Positions 1 to 10,844 of a stretch of 64,000 bases of DNA are shown here, piece after piece. Source of the stretch: Psychrobacter sp. JCM 18903 (GTDB lineage: Bacteria > Pseudomonadota > Gammaproteobacteria > Pseudomonadales > Moraxellaceae). Where the stretch lies: assembly GCF_000586475.1 (NCBI RefSeq), contig NZ_BAWJ01000012.1, positions 1-64,000 of the forward strand. Reading direction: 5' to 3'. Both the position numbers and the translations under genes were made by a program. Numbering within the stretch: the first letter of the stretch is position 1; every line of letters starts with the position of its first letter. Below the pieces are notes generated by a model. The model made no database searches and was not told the origin of the DNA. It saw only the letters and a program-made list of their open reading frames with translations.

Positions 1-558
1 ACGCAACTTGGGTGTTGAACTTTGGCAACAGCGATTGTTCTTTAATGAGCGACAAATGATTTTGCAAAAGCTGGTTGATGAGCTAAAAGAGACCTGCGGG
101 ATCGGTGTGCCTTATCAGATGAACATGATCTATACCAACCGTGCAAATACGACATTGCCGATACAGATTTATTTGCCAGTGGGCGCAAAATCACCAATGT
201 GGTGTACTGCGACTGGCAAGCTGTATTTAAGCCAGTTGCCGCGCACAAGCCGCGAAAAAATACTACAAAACCTGTCATTGGATAAGTTTACCAAAATACG
301 ATCACCGATATCGATGCGCTAAACGCTGAGCTTGATCGTATCGCTGAAACAGGTATCGGTATCGATAATGAAGAGTTTATCTCTGAGATGGTGGCAATCG
401 CCGTACCGATACGGGATAGAAAGTCGCGCTACCTTGCTTCGCTATATCTGCATGCACCGACCATACGAGTGTCTTTAGATGATCTCTTAACCCATGTCCC
501 ACGACTGCAAAAAGCAGCGAAAGATATTCAGTCTCTCGTCTATGACCTACCCAGCTAG
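1..558 (+). CDS. IclR-family transcriptional regulator, C-terminal effector domain (5' partial, frameshifted)
   Basis: Only the effector-binding half lies in the window; the helix-turn-helix part is upstream of base 1. The reading frame enters at base 2 and has the IclR-type core, with a hydrophobic strand followed by 'CTATGKLYLSQLP', which resembles the conserved pocket region of the family. A frameshift in the A-run at 293-296 gives a premature stop at 320-322. Adding one A restores a continuous frame through 'ITDIDALNAELDRI' to TAG at 556-558. The gene converges on the valine operon across a shared terminator. A role in regulating that operon is possible but is inference from position only. 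Confidence 0.75.
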
Positions 559-574
559 ATGATGCAATATAATT

Positions 575-617
575 AAAAAAAGGTCTGCATTAAGATAATA
601 ATGCAGACCTTTTTTTA
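575..617. terminator. Bidirectional rho-independent terminator
   Basis: A perfect 12-bp stem (AGGTCTGCATTA, 581-592, with TAATGCAGACCT, 599-610) has a 6-nt loop, an A-run before it and a T-run after it. It can end both the IclR gene and the convergent mmsB operon. Confidence 0.9.
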
Positions 618-637
618 GTTATGCTTTTTTTAATATC

Positions 638-1582
638 TTAAGTCAATACTGAGCTGTCATGTCGCGCCATAATGCTCGAAAAATCTCTATCGCCGTTCTC
701 GATTGCATGCGCTTCATATAGCTCTGTCGCTTTAGCGCCCATCGGTGTCTCTACCTGAGTATCTTCAGCGGTCTGCATGGCAAGGTTAAGATCCTTTTGC
801 ATGAGCTTACTCATAAATCCGCCTTGATAGCCATTACTAGAAGGGACATTTTCCATCACTTGCGGATAAGGGTTGTATACCTCTAACGTCCAGTTACGAC
901 CTGAGCTTTGCAGCATAATATCTGATAGCACTTTAGGGTCCAGACCGTTTTTGACGCCCAGATTAATTGCTTCTGCCGTTCCTGCCATGAGAATGCCTAA
1001 CAGCATGTTATTACAGATTTTTGCGACTTGTCCGGCACCATGCTCGCCTGCATGAAAGATATTTTTGCCCATTACAGCCAGTATCGGCTCAGCTTTGACA
1101 AAGGCATCAGTGCTGCCACCGACGATAAAGGTTAACGTACCAGCGATAGCACCACCCGTACCACCAGAGACTGGGGCATCTAAGAAGTCTATGCCAAGCT
1201 TACTTGCCGCCTCTGCGACCTTCCTTGCATCAGCTGCTGCTATGGTACTGCTATCAATCACCAAAGTACCTTTTGGTAAGTCCGAAAGTAGACCGTCAGA
1301 GCCACCTTCTCCTAGATAGACAGAATGCACATGCTTGCCAGCAGGCAACATACTGATAATCACTTGGGCGTTTTGGACAGCATCTTTAGGGCTATCAGCT
1401 ACATTGGCGCCCGCTTTTTGCAAACGCGCCGTTGCCTCTGCAGATAAATCATAAACCGATAGCGTATAACCTGCCTTTAACAAGTTTTCTGCCATTGGAC
1501 CGCCCATGTTACCTAGCCCAATAAAGGCAATATTTGGCTTAGTAGTATCGTTATCGGTGGCATTTATATCCTTTGTATTCAT
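638..1582 (-). CDS. mmsB: 3-hydroxyisobutyrate dehydrogenase
   Basis: Oxidises 3-hydroxyisobutyrate to methylmalonate semialdehyde with NAD in valine catabolism. The protein has 314 residues; the family usually has about 295-300, and the surplus is a short polar N-terminal extension. A Rossmann motif 'IAFIGLGNMGGPMAENL' starts near residue 18. The substrate signature 'FLDAPVSGGTGGAIAGTL' lies near residue 135. The segment 'GQVAKICNNM' carries the catalytic lysine. AAGGA precedes the ATG by about 8 bases. It is the last gene of the minus-strand valine operon, 123 bp after the hydrolase gene, and its frame is unbroken. Confidence 0.93.
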   Translation of the reverse strand: MNTKDINATDNDTTKPNIAFIGLGNMGGPMAENLLKAGYTLSVYDLSAEATARLQKAGANVADSPKDAVQNAQVIISMLPAGKHVHSVYLGEGGSDGLLSDLPKGTLVIDSSTIAAADARKVAEAASKLGIDFLDAPVSGGTGGAIAGTLTFIVGGSTDAFVKAEPILAVMGKNIFHAGEHGAGQVAKICNNMLLGILMAGTAEAINLGVKNGLDPKVLSDIMLQSSGRNWTLEVYNPYPQVMENVPSSNGYQGGFMSKLMQKDLNLAMQTAEDTQVETPMGAKATELYEAHAIENGDRDFSSIMARHDSSVLT

Positions 1583-1705
1583 CTCATCATTCCTTGATGG
1601 TTAGTATTAATCATGCGCGCAGGCGTTGCTACACATATAGCTGTAAACTATTTAATTGAGCGTAATTTTAATTTGATGTCTATATTGAATTGATAAATTC
1701 AATTT

Positions 1706-2961
1706 TTAACGCACAGACTGACTGCCTAAAGCCTCATCACCCAACCAATCGCCTAACGGATGCTCATCTTTAGCATAAGGATTCACAAAGTGCTGCTGTA
1801 TGTACGCCTGCCCTTCGCTACTCAAGCAGTCTGCTAGTGAGCGTGACCACTGTGGATTACGATCTTTATCAATCAGTAGCGCACGTACGCCTTCTTTAAA
1901 GTCAGGATTGGCGGCACAATGTACAGCGACATTGGCTTCTAAATACAGAACTTGCTCTAGCGATAAGTCAGTGACTTTATAATAAAGCGCATAAGTTAAA
2001 GCAGTAGTAACTGGACAGCCATGTCGATAAGTTGCTACAGCCTCTGTGACCAGCTGTCGGCAGCAAAATCTGCATCAAGTTGTGCAAGCGCCTCATCGCT
2101 TTGTAATAGCGCATCAATATCACCCAAACCGCCACTGTTCATCAGCTGCTGGATAGCACGCCAATGCTGCGCCAACTTACTAGCAGGTATCTCAGCAACA
2201 GGCTGCGCCGCTAATGCTCGGCTCACGATACTATGGGCGCTGTTATTATTTTCTTTATAGCTTTCTTTATTGTCTGCATTAGCTGCCGGTTGCCAGTCAC
2301 TTTGCTTCAGACGTTGCATGATGGCATCATAATCAGAGCTGGCAACTGCATATTCTGCTAAGTTGGCTAATAATGCATCACTGCCATTACACATCGCACC
2401 CGTTAATCCTAAGAATAAACCAGTTTTGGCCGGCATACGCTGCAAGAACCAACTGCCGGAAGCATCGGGGAATAAGCCAATGGTAATTTCAGGCATGGCA
2501 AAACGGGTACGCTCAGTGACTAGACGATGGCTACAGCCTGCCATCAAACCCATACCGCCGCCCATAATGATGCCGTCACCCCATAAGATTAATGGCTTAG
2601 GGTAAAAATGCATTTGGCGATAAAGACTATATTCATGACCAAAAAAATCTGTCGCATAAGGATTTGGCATAGGCGCTGTTGCTGACATACTGTCATATAA
2701 CCTACGAATATCACCGCCTGCACAAAACGCTTTGTCGCCTGCGCCTTTTAATAGCAATGCCACCACTTGCTCATCACCTTCCCACTGCTCTAGTTGTTGC
2801 GATAACAACTGACACATCTCAACGCTCAAGGCATTAAGAGACTTTGGCATATTTAACGTCATTATCCCAATAAGGTGACCACAATCTGTCGGTTCAGTGC
2901 GGAATAATACCGATGCGTCTGCTGTGCTTTTTTCTACTGCGCCTTCTATAGCTGTTGTCAT
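1706..2961 (-). CDS. 3-hydroxyisobutyryl-CoA hydrolase (enoyl-CoA hydratase/isomerase family; frameshifted)
   Basis: Hydrolyses 3-hydroxyisobutyryl-CoA to 3-hydroxyisobutyrate, the step before mmsB. Crotonase-fold motifs include 'KAFCAGGDIRRLYDS', the oxyanion-hole glycines of 'GIIMGGGMGL', and 'MPEITIGLFPDASGSW', where the Glu and Asp typical of this hydrolase subgroup appear. The full protein would be about 418 residues, long for the family. The first frame stops at 2035-2037. One base added near 2046 continues the frame with 'EAVATYRHG' to TAA at 1706-1708. It lies 47 bp downstream of the enoyl-CoA hydratase gene. A plain enoyl-CoA hydratase is less likely because of the extra C-terminal part and because the next gene upstream already fills that role. 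Confidence 0.85.
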
Positions 2962-3008
2962 AAAAGTGACCTACAAAATGAAAAAGTGAAATAATATTTA
3001 CGCTAAGG

Positions 3009-3789
3009 TTATTTATTTTGCCAAACGGGCTTACGCTTCTCTAAAAATGCTTGTACACCTTCGCGCTGATCTTCAGTATCGAACAATTTAACAAAGGCTT
3101 CACGCTCATGGATAAGGTTTTGCGCAGGTGGCGTCTCTCTTGCCGCTTGAATAAGCGTTTTAGAGTAACTGACCGCAACCGGTGATTGTTTAGCAACTTT
3201 TTGCGCTAGTGCTTGTGCTGCTAATAAACCGTCACCTTTTGCAGTGACTTCTTCGACTAAGCCAATGCGTAGTGCAGTCTGGGAATCGACGCGCTCGCCG
3301 CACAATATCATGCGCTTTGCCCAACCTCGCCTACCAAAGCCGTTAGATTTTGCGTACCACCGGCACACGGCAACAATCCCACACCCGTCTCGGGTAATGC
3401 CATCTGCGCATGTGCTTCTGCGATACGGATATCACAAGCAAGTGCGCACTCAAGACCACCGCCCATCGCATAGCCATTGATAACCGCGATGCTCACGCCG
3501 CGATAGGCTGACAACGCTTCAAATGCTTCACCAAAGCTATCGCCATACTAATCGCACGACCTTTATCGCCATCTGCAAAATTATTTAAATCGGCGCCTGC
3601 TGAAAAGAACTTCTCGCCATCACCATGAACGATTAACGCATACACCTCATCATTGGTATTGAGATCAGAGACCAATTGCTTAAGCGCATTGAGACTGTCC
3701 ATCGTCCACGTATGAGCAGGTGGGTTATTTAAGGTTAGCGTTGCAGTATGACCATCAATCGATAGTTTTAAGTTGGTATAATCCGTCAT
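3009..3789 (-). CDS. Enoyl-CoA hydratase (two frameshifts)
   Basis: Probably hydrates methacrylyl-CoA in valine catabolism. The sequence has the crotonase motifs 'FSAGADLNNF' and 'GYAMGGGLECALACDIRIA', and the second catalytic Glu in 'ALPETGVGLLPCAGG'. The gene reads in three frames. One T restored in the run near 3534 joins 'AIAFGEAFEALSAYRG', and one base restored near 3326 joins 'LVGEGWAKRM'. The repaired protein is about 260 residues, the normal family size. ATG at 3789 is chosen because AAGGA stands at a good distance; a TTG two codons earlier would also be in frame. Gaps to the neighbouring operon genes are under 50 bp. Confidence 0.87.
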
Positions 3790-3834
3790 GATCAAACATC
3801 CTTATCATAAAATCATTTTATTCATATAAATAGG

Positions 3835-4994
3835 TTAGCGCAGTTGGCTCAATGCATCGTCTTGTAAGAGCTGACGCGAGACAATCACGCGCATAATCTC
3901 ATTGGTGCCTTCCAAAATCTGATGTACGCGCAAATCTCGCACATGACGCTCAAGCGGATACTCATTGAGATAGCCATAGCCACCATGTAATTGTAGAGCT
4001 TCGTTGGCGACATCAAAACAAAGATCAGTCGATAAACGCTTTGCCATTGCGCAATAAGTAGAGGCCTGCGCATCGTTATTATCGACTTTATTCGCCGCTA
4101 AATAGAGCATTTGCCGTGCGGTAATGGTTTGAGTCAACATATCAGCAAGCTTAAACTGTACTGACTGTAAGCTGGCAATCGGGCTACCAAACTGACTACG
4201 CTCTTGCACGTAATTGGTCGCTGTCTCAAGCGCCGCTTGCGCTGTCCCTACTGCACAGATACCAATATTAATCCGGCCACCATCAAGCCCCTTCATCGCG
4301 ATACGAAAGCCTTGACCTTCCTCGCCAATGAGATTCTCTACTGGAACTTTGACATCTTTAAAGCTAATCGTCCGTGTTGGCTGTGCTTTCCAGCCCATTT
4401 TATGCTCGTTTTTGCCGTATTCAATACCAGCACTATCGGCATCGACAACGAATGCTGAAATCCCCTTTGGGCCTGCAGCACCCGTACGCGCCATCACCAC
4501 CAATACATCAGTTGAACCTGCGCCTGAAATAAAGGTTTTTTCGCCGGTCAGTATATAATACTCACCTTGCTTATCGGCTTTGGTACGCAGTGATGCGGCA
4601 TCAGAACCGGCATTAGGTTCCGTTAGACAATAGCTGCCCAGCCATTCACCACTAACCATATTTGGCAAATATTTTTTGCACAGCGCATCGCTACCAAATT
4701 CGCCAATCATCCAGCCTGCCATATTATGAATACTCATATAAGCCGCCACAGAGGTATCACCCCATGCTAGCTCTTCAAAAACCATGGCAGAATCTAAACG
4801 CGGTAGGCCTAAGCATCATATTCTGGATTAGTATATAACCCTAAAAACCCAAGCTCGCCTGATTTTTTAATCACATCGACTGGGAAGTGCGAGGTGCGAT
4901 CCCATTCAGCGGCATTAGGCTTTAGCTCTTTTTGGGCAAACTGTCTGGCAGTTTGGCGAAAGGCAATTTGGTCATCGGTCAATGAAAAATCCAT
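3835..4994 (-). CDS. Acyl-CoA dehydrogenase, probably isobutyryl-CoA dehydrogenase (frameshifted)
   Basis: FAD-dependent alpha,beta-dehydrogenation of isobutyryl-CoA to methacrylyl-CoA, passing electrons to ETF. Family signatures are 'CLTEPNAGSDAASLRTKA' near residue 130, 'ALQLHGGYGYLNEYP' and the catalytic base in 'EGTNEIMRV' near the C-terminus. The frame breaks near 4814, where the first part ends with 'NPEYDA'. One G restored gives 'EYDGLGLPRLDSAMVFEEL' and a protein of about 386 residues, the usual length. The substrate is inferred from the gene order mmsA, this gene, hydratase, hydrolase, mmsB. It lies 63 bp after mmsA. Confidence 0.88.
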
Positions 4995-5057
4995 GGGGTC
5001 ATCCTTGTGCTGAATAGGGTGTATTAAAGCGTCAATGCAAATATAGGTGATTCGGCG

Positions 5058-6540
5058 TTAAATTGAAATAGTCGTATTGACGCCGCGACTTGCTTCATCA
5101 TCAAACCAGCGCGCCGTAACCGTCTTGGTTTGGGTATAAAATTGCACCGCCTGCTTACCATAAGGACCCAAATCACCAAGCTTACTAGCGCGTGAGCCTG
5201 AAAACGAGAACATTGGTAGTGGCACAGGAATCGGCAAGTTAATACCAATTTGACCGACTTGGATATCTTGTTGGAATTTATGCGCCGCAGCCCCTGATTG
5301 AGTAAAGATAGCCGTACCATTACCATGCGGATTGGCATTGAGTAGCTCAATCGCTTCATCTAAGCTGTTGGCACGCATGATACACAGGACTGGTCCAAAG
5401 ATTTCTTCTTTATAGATTTGCATATCCGCAGTAACATTATCAAAGATAGTCGGTCCTACGAAGTTACCCTTTTCATAACCTTCGACCATAATGCCACGAC
5501 CATCAAGTATCAAGCTCGCCCCTTCTTCTACCCCTGTGCCAATCAAATGCTCAACACGCGCTTTTGCGGCAGGAGAAATCAGCGGACCTAAATCTTTATC
5601 ATGCTTACCAGCTGAGACGATTAAACCCTCAGCTTTGGCTTTGATATCATCAATCCACTCACCGGCAGCACCGACAAGGACAACGACAGACAGCGCCATA
5701 CAACGTTGACCAGCAGCACCAAAGGCAGCACCTGCTAGCTGATTAAGCGTCTGCTCTTTATTAGCATCCGGCAAGATAACGCCATGGTTTTTCGCGCCCA
5801 TCATACACTGTGCGCGTTTGCCTGATTGACTGGCACGCTCATAAACGTGTTTTCCGACGTTGGTCGAACCCACAAAAGAAACTGCTTTGATATCAGGATG
5901 ATCACAAATAGCATCGACAGTAGCTTTGCCGCCATGTACGACATTTAGCACGCCTTCAGGTACGCCCGCTTCAACAGCAAGCTCTACCAGACGCATCGTG
6001 ACCATTGGGTCTTGTTCAGATGGTTTTAGGATAAAAGTGTTGCCCGTGGCAATCGCCATTGGGAACATCCACAGAGGAATCATCGCTGGGAAGTTAAATG
6101 GCGTGATACCCGCACAGACGCCTAATGCTGCCAAATACTATAAGTATCCACGCCTGATGCAACGTTTTCAACAAAGTCGCCTATTTGCAAATTGGCAATA
6201 CCAGCAGCATGCTCAACCACTTCTAAACCACGGAACACATCGCCACGCGCATCAGCAATGGTTTTGCCTGCTCTGCCGTCAGTATTTCTGCCAGCTCATC
6301 CATGTGGTCGCGTATCAATGCTTGATACTTTAAAAAGATACGGGCACGTGTGGTAATGGGCGTTTTGCGCCACGTTTGAAACGCTGCTTGAGCAGCAGCG
6401 ACCGCTTGATTTATTTCATCGTCAGTAGTTTGCGGAACTTTAGCGATGACTTCTTGCGTGGCAGGATCGGTGATATCAATCCATTCACTGGTATTAGAAT
6501 CAACAAATTGACCATTGATGAGCTGCTTGACGTGGTGCAT
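5058..6540 (-). CDS. mmsA: Methylmalonate-semialdehyde dehydrogenase (CoA-acylating; two frameshifts)
   Basis: Converts methylmalonate semialdehyde to propionyl-CoA, the last step of the valine pathway. ALDH-fold features include '[17 protein letters not shown]', '[12 protein letters not shown]' and the nucleophile Cys in '[14 protein letters not shown]', all typical of MmsA rather than other ALDHs. The frame is broken near 6267 and near 6127. Adding one base at each gives '[13 protein letters not shown]' and '[16 protein letters not shown]', and a protein of about 494 residues, the normal size. It is the first gene of the five-gene minus-strand operon, so the promoter should lie in 6541-6820. 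Confidence 0.92.
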
Positions 6541-6822
6541 AAGATATCCTTATCTTGTTTGCGAGACTACCCTTTAGCGGTGTCTTAATATTTAAAAAGA
6601 GAAAAAAAATGATGAGCTTTTATCGATCAAACATAATTTATAAAATGATTTATTTCGTATCGTTATTGACTATACCAATAAACCATTTTTAGGGTCAAGC
6701 GCTTTGTCAAAATTTTATCTGAGTTTATGTTAACGAAAAAAACTTTATATAAGGTATATTTTCAGTTTGAGCGAAAGCGACTAAGTAGTGATAAAAATGA
6801 GGAGACGCCTTAAATTAAAAAC
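6541..6822. other. Intergenic region upstream of the valine operon
   Basis: AT-rich spacer between mmsA and the terminator that follows prpE. It must hold the minus-strand promoter of the valine operon, but I could not pick -35/-10 boxes or an operator with confidence. No coding capacity of note. Confidence 0.5.
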
Positions 6823-6856
6823 AAAAAAGCCCATGATTGTGCATGAGCTTTTTTTC
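6823..6856 (-). terminator. Rho-independent terminator after prpE
   Basis: An 8-position stem (AGCCCATG, 6828-6835, with CATGAGCT, 6842-6849, one mismatch) is flanked by A- and T-runs. It lies just beyond the prpE stop codon and can act in either direction. Confidence 0.75.
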
Positions 6857-6900
6857 AATATTAACGTTAGATGGCTTTTTTCAATTAATACGCCATCGTA

Positions 6901-8955
6901 TTAGTAGTCTTTCATAGACTGCTTAATCGCCTCAATCGCTGTTGGATTATCAAGCGTTGACATATCTCCTGTTTCGTTGCCTTCTGCTAAAGCACGAATG
7001 GCTCGACGTAAGATTTTGCCAGAGCGCGTTTTTGGTAGCGCTTGCGGAAAATAAATTGCCGCTGGCCTTGCGATACCGCCAAGGGATTTGACCACAGCAC
7101 CGATGACCTGCTGCTCAATACGGAAACGATTTTCGGTGGTCGTGACTTGTTCATGATCTCTCAGCACACAAAAGGCTATCGGCAACTCTCCTTTCAATTC
7201 ATCATGAATACCCACAACCGCACACTCTGCCATCTCTGGATGCGTGCTAATCGCCTCTTCAATTTCTTGCGTGCCAATACGATGACCGGCGACGTTAATC
7301 ACATCGTCAGTGCGCCCTAAGATATAAAAATAACCCTCCTCATCAGTCACGGCATAGTCTGAGGTTGAATATTGCTTGCCATCAAACAGACCAAAATAAC
7401 TGCTAATAAAGCGTTCATCATTTCGCCATACCGTGGTCAGACAACCGGGCGGCAATGGTGCACGAATCGCGAGCAGTCCTTTTTCGCCAGCTTTACAAGG
7501 TTCGCCTGTTTCTTCATTAATAACATGCGCATCATAACCATACATGGGATAACCGGGTGAGCCTTGCTTGTGCGGCTTGTGATTGAATTTGGGCGTGTTA
7601 CTTAGAATGGGCCAGCCAGATTCTGTTTGCCAATAATGATCTAAAATTGGCACACCTAAATGCTTAGTCAGCCAATTGGCTGTCGATTCATCCAGTGGTT
7701 CACCTGCCAAAAAGAAGGATTTTACGCTGGAGACATCATAGCGTGTCATCCATGTCTCATCTTGTTTTTTCAGCATACGGACACCCGTCGGTGCCGTGAA
7801 TAAAATATTGACCTTGTTTGCTTCGACAATTCGCCACCAAATACCGGGGTTTGGGCGATGCGGCAGACCTTCATACATCACACTCGTCATGCCAGCCAGC
7901 AATGGTGCGTAAATGGTGTAAGAATGCCCGACCGCCCAGCCGATATCTGATATCGCCCAAAATGTCTCACCCGCCTTGCCATCGTAGATATAATCCATCG
8001 ACGTCGTTAGCGCAACCGCGTGACCACCGGTATCACGTTGCACGCCTTTTGGCGTACCCGTAGTGCCTGAGGTATAAAGTAAATATGATGGCGTATTTGA
8101 CTCAAGCCAAACTGGCTCGACAATCGCATTGGCTTCACAGCTGATACGGCGCTGGGTTGCATAATCAACATCAATATTTTTTGGCTCAAATAGTAAAATG
8201 CCACGATTGATGACCAATACATGTTCGGGCTTAACCGTTGCTTGCTCGACCCCTTGATTGACAAGATTTTTATAATTAATAACTTTACCACCGCGCAAAC
8301 CTGCATCTACTGTGATGACCATTTTTGCTTCGGCATCATCCATACGAATGGCTAAGTTATGCGCCGCAAATCCACCAAATACCACAGAATGTACGGCACC
8401 GATACGAGCGCAAGCCAACATGGCATAAGCGGCTTCTAGAATCATCGGCATGTAAATGACAACGCGATCGCCCTTGCCAATACCATGACGCTGTAGCACA
8501 TCGGCAAAATAATTGACTTCTTTATATAGGTCATTATAGGTCAGCCGACGCTTGGTATAGTCCGTATAAAGCTCAACGTTATTATCCAAATCTCTAAACG
8601 CATCGACGACTTTAGGAAAGGTTTCTATTAACTCTTGGTTAATCTCAGAGGATAACCAGATAAAAGCATCCTGTTCTGCGCGCTCTGCAAGATGGCGATC
8701 CACACAGTTATAGCAAAGATTGGTCTCGCCACCGACATACCACTGCGCAAATGGCAGATTGCTGTCATCAAGAATTTGTTCAGGCTCTTTATGCCAATAG
8801 ATACGCTTTGCTTGCTCTGCCCAGAACTCTTCTTTATTTTCAATAGAAGAGTGATAAATTTCAGCAAAAGTTTGAGTGGTATTAGATAACGCTTGAGAAG
8901 TCTGAGCTTGCTCTGACGATTGGTTGGTCACTGAAGTGGCGGTTTGCTCGCTCAT
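6901..8955 (-). CDS. prpE: Propionyl-CoA synthetase (acetyl-CoA synthetase family)
   Basis: Activates propionate (or acetate) to the CoA thioester by way of an acyl-adenylate. The 684-residue protein has an N-terminal ACAS domain ('FWAEQAKRIYWHKEP', 'ETNLCYNCVDRHL'), the adenylation loop 'LYTSGTTGTPKGVQRD', 'YWQTESGWPI', and the C-terminal 'LPKTRSGKILRRAIRAL' with the lysine that is acetylated in this family. The remembered E. coli PrpE matches better than Acs at 'VGHSYTIYAPLLAG' and 'PLPPGCLTTVW'. The start at 8955 is chosen because AAGGA lies 8 bases before it; an in-frame ATG 20 codons earlier has no ribosome site. Placement beside an operon that yields propionyl-CoA supports a propionate role. 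Frame intact. Confidence 0.88.
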   Translation of the reverse strand: MSEQTATSVTNQSSEQAQTSQALSNTTQTFAEIYHSSIENKEEFWAEQAKRIYWHKEPEQILDDSNLPFAQWYVGGETNLCYNCVDRHLAERAEQDAFIWLSSEINQELIETFPKVVDAFRDLDNNVELYTDYTKRRLTYNDLYKEVNYFADVLQRHGIGKGDRVVIYMPMILEAAYAMLACARIGAVHSVVFGGFAAHNLAIRMDDAEAKMVITVDAGLRGGKVINYKNLVNQGVEQATVKPEHVLVINRGILLFEPKNIDVDYATQRRISCEANAIVEPVWLESNTPSYLLYTSGTTGTPKGVQRDTGGHAVALTTSMDYIYDGKAGETFWAISDIGWAVGHSYTIYAPLLAGMTSVMYEGLPHRPNPGIWWRIVEANKVNILFTAPTGVRMLKKQDETWMTRYDVSSVKSFFLAGEPLDESTANWLTKHLGVPILDHYWQTESGWPILSNTPKFNHKPHKQGSPGYPMYGYDAHVINEETGEPCKAGEKGLLAIRAPLPPGCLTTVWRNDERFISSYFGLFDGKQYSTSDYAVTDEEGYFYILGRTDDVINVAGHRIGTQEIEEAISTHPEMAECAVVGIHDELKGELPIAFCVLRDHEQVTTTENRFRIEQQVIGAVVKSLGGIARPAAIYFPQALPKTRSGKILRRAIRALAEGNETGDMSTLDNPTAIEAIKQSMKDY

Positions 8956-9054
8956 AATAGCTGTCCTTAGCATAAATGATGGGTAATACGATGTAATATT
9001 GTCTAATAATGTCATAGTAAAGATTGGCTATCCCTGCCAGCTATCTCTAATAGA

Positions 9055-9103
9055 ACAAAAAACCGATACACTACGTATCGATTTAGTAGGTATCGGTTTA
9101 AAA
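9055..9103 (-). terminator. Rho-independent terminator after the acyl-CoA ligase
   Basis: An inverted repeat built on ACCGATAC (from 9062) and GTATCGGT (to about 9099) has an A-run on its left side, which is a U-run in the minus-strand transcript. It lies downstream of the ligase gene. Confidence 0.7.
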
Positions 9104-9173
9104 TGTAGCAGAGCTAACAATAAAGGTCAACTACTAAGCCAGTTATCTGCTCAATAGTTAAGCCACTTTAAGC

Positions 9174-10844
9174 CTATACCTCAGTTTGATCAGCATACAT
9201 CTCACGCATCACTTTTTTGTCATGTTTACCAACAGAAGTCTTTGGTAGCTCATTGACGAACTTAAATTGACTTGGCACACCATATTTCGGAATAATACCC
9301 CGCTCTACGGCTTTCTCGGCGATGGCTTTGATATCATCAACGCTCGTGTCTTGAGCATTAGGTTTTAACACAATCAAGGCCAATGGACGCTCACCCCATT
9401 GCTTATCACGTACCCCAATCACAGATACGTCAGCGACCGCTGGATGTAACGACAAAATCGTCTCAATCTCTAATGACGATATCCACTCGCCGCCTGACTT
9501 AATGACGTCTTTTAAGCGATCAGTAATTCTAATATAACCATCAGGACGTATATAAGCAATGTCTTGGGTGTGCATATAGCCGTTTTCCCACAGCTCTTTG
9601 CCTGCATCGTCATTTTTTAGATAGCTTTGCGTTAACCAAGGTGCACGTAATACCAACTCACCAGTATTGTCTTGACCGGTACCAACCGACTCATTATTGG
9701 TACTCCATATTTGAGCATCCACCATCAGTACGGGCTTACCAGTCATACAACGGCGAGCGATATCTTCATCTTCACTCATTTCAGGCTCGTCGAGACTAAA
9801 TTCTGTCAAGCTAATAAGGGGCGCTGTCTCTGACATACCATAACCAGTATATACTTCGATGCCTTGTGCCATGGCTGTTTTTGCCAAGCCTTCAGTCAAT
9901 CTTGAACCACCGATGATCATTTTTAAGCCATTGAAACTGGCATCGCGATCTTGTGCTTCTTTGAGCACCATTTGCAAAATCGTTGGGACACAATGGGTAA
10001 TACTGACTTTTTCATTAATAATCAAATCCATTAACACATCTGGTGCATAGCGTCCCGGATACACTTGCTTCAGACCAGCCATGGTCGCGGTAAATGGAAA
10101 GCCCCACGCATGAACGTGGAACATCGGCGTCATCGGCATATAGACATCACCGTAACTGACGCCTTGCTTGTCGGGCAGCATACCTAATGTCGCCGCTTCG
10201 GTGAGGGTATGCAATACTAACTGGCGGTGGCTAAAGAACACGCCTTTTGGATCGCCCGTCGTGCCTGAGGTATAAAACGTTGTGGCAATGGTGTTTTCAT
10301 CAAAATCTGGGAAGTCAAACTCACTATCGGCAGCTTGTAATAATTCTTCATACTCACCTACTACGCGGTTTTGGTTACCACCGAAGACTCCTTCAGATGT
10401 CACGCCATCATCATCTAGCCAAATAATGTGCTCAATACTAGAGTTTTCAAACTGATAGCTTTTGACCAATGGCGCAAACTCAGAATTAAGCAGCAGCACT
10501 TTTGGCTTAGCATGATTGATGGTATAAAGAATTTTTTCTGGCGATAGGCGGATATTAACGGTTTGTAAAATATACTCTGACATCGGTACAGCGAAATACG
10601 ACTCCAGATAACGATGGCTGTCCCAATCCATCACCGCCACTATATCACCTGCATCTAGATTTAAACCTGCTAAGACATTGGCCAAGCGATTGATACGATT
10701 GAATAAATCTTTATAGGTAAGGCGTTTTTTATCAGCATAAACGATTTCTTGCTCTAGCGACACCGTTTTGGCACGGTTCAATAGTTGCTTAACTAATAAG
10801 GGATAATCGTAAGCAGAAGGGGCGCTGTGGTAAATATTTGACAT
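9174..10844 (-). CDS. Fatty acyl-CoA ligase (AMP-dependent synthetase family)
   Basis: An ANL-superfamily ligase that activates a carboxylic acid, probably a medium- or long-chain fatty acid, to its CoA ester. Motifs in order are 'TTFYTSGTTGDPKGVFFSH' (P-loop), 'PMTPMFHVHAWGFPF', 'VYTGYGMSETAPLIS', 'RITDRLKDVIKSGGEWIS' and 'ELPKTSVGKHDKKVMRE' (catalytic Lys). The length is 556 residues. This motif set resembles AlkK/DmdB-type ligases more than FadD, but the substrate cannot be read from sequence. The ATG at 10844 has AAGGA upstream; an ATG eight codons earlier does not. Frame intact and transcribed separately from prpE. Confidence 0.82.
   Translation of the reverse strand: MSNIYHSAPSAYDYPLLVKQLLNRAKTVSLEQEIVYADKKRLTYKDLFNRINRLANVLAGLNLDAGDIVAVMDWDSHRYLESYFAVPMSEYILQTVNIRLSPEKILYTINHAKPKVLLLNSEFAPLVKSYQFENSSIEHIIWLDDDGVTSEGVFGGNQNRVVGEYEELLQAADSEFDFPDFDENTIATTFYTSGTTGDPKGVFFSHRQLVLHTLTEAATLGMLPDKQGVSYGDVYMPMTPMFHVHAWGFPFTATMAGLKQVYPGRYAPDVLMDLIINEKVSITHCVPTILQMVLKEAQDRDASFNGLKMIIGGSRLTEGLAKTAMAQGIEVYTGYGMSETAPLISLTEFSLDEPEMSEDEDIARRCMTGKPVLMVDAQIWSTNNESVGTGQDNTGELVLRAPWLTQSYLKNDDAGKELWENGYMHTQDIAYIRPDGYIRITDRLKDVIKSGGEWISSLEIETILSLHPAVADVSVIGVRDKQWGERPLALIVLKPNAQDTSVDDIKAIAEKAVERGIIPKYGVPSQFKFVNELPKTSVGKHDKKVMREMYADQTEV

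Noticed and set aside
6901-8955. Calling this gene acetyl-CoA synthetase (acs)
   Set aside because: Several segments match PrpE better, and the neighbouring operon makes propionyl-CoA. Acetate activity cannot be excluded.
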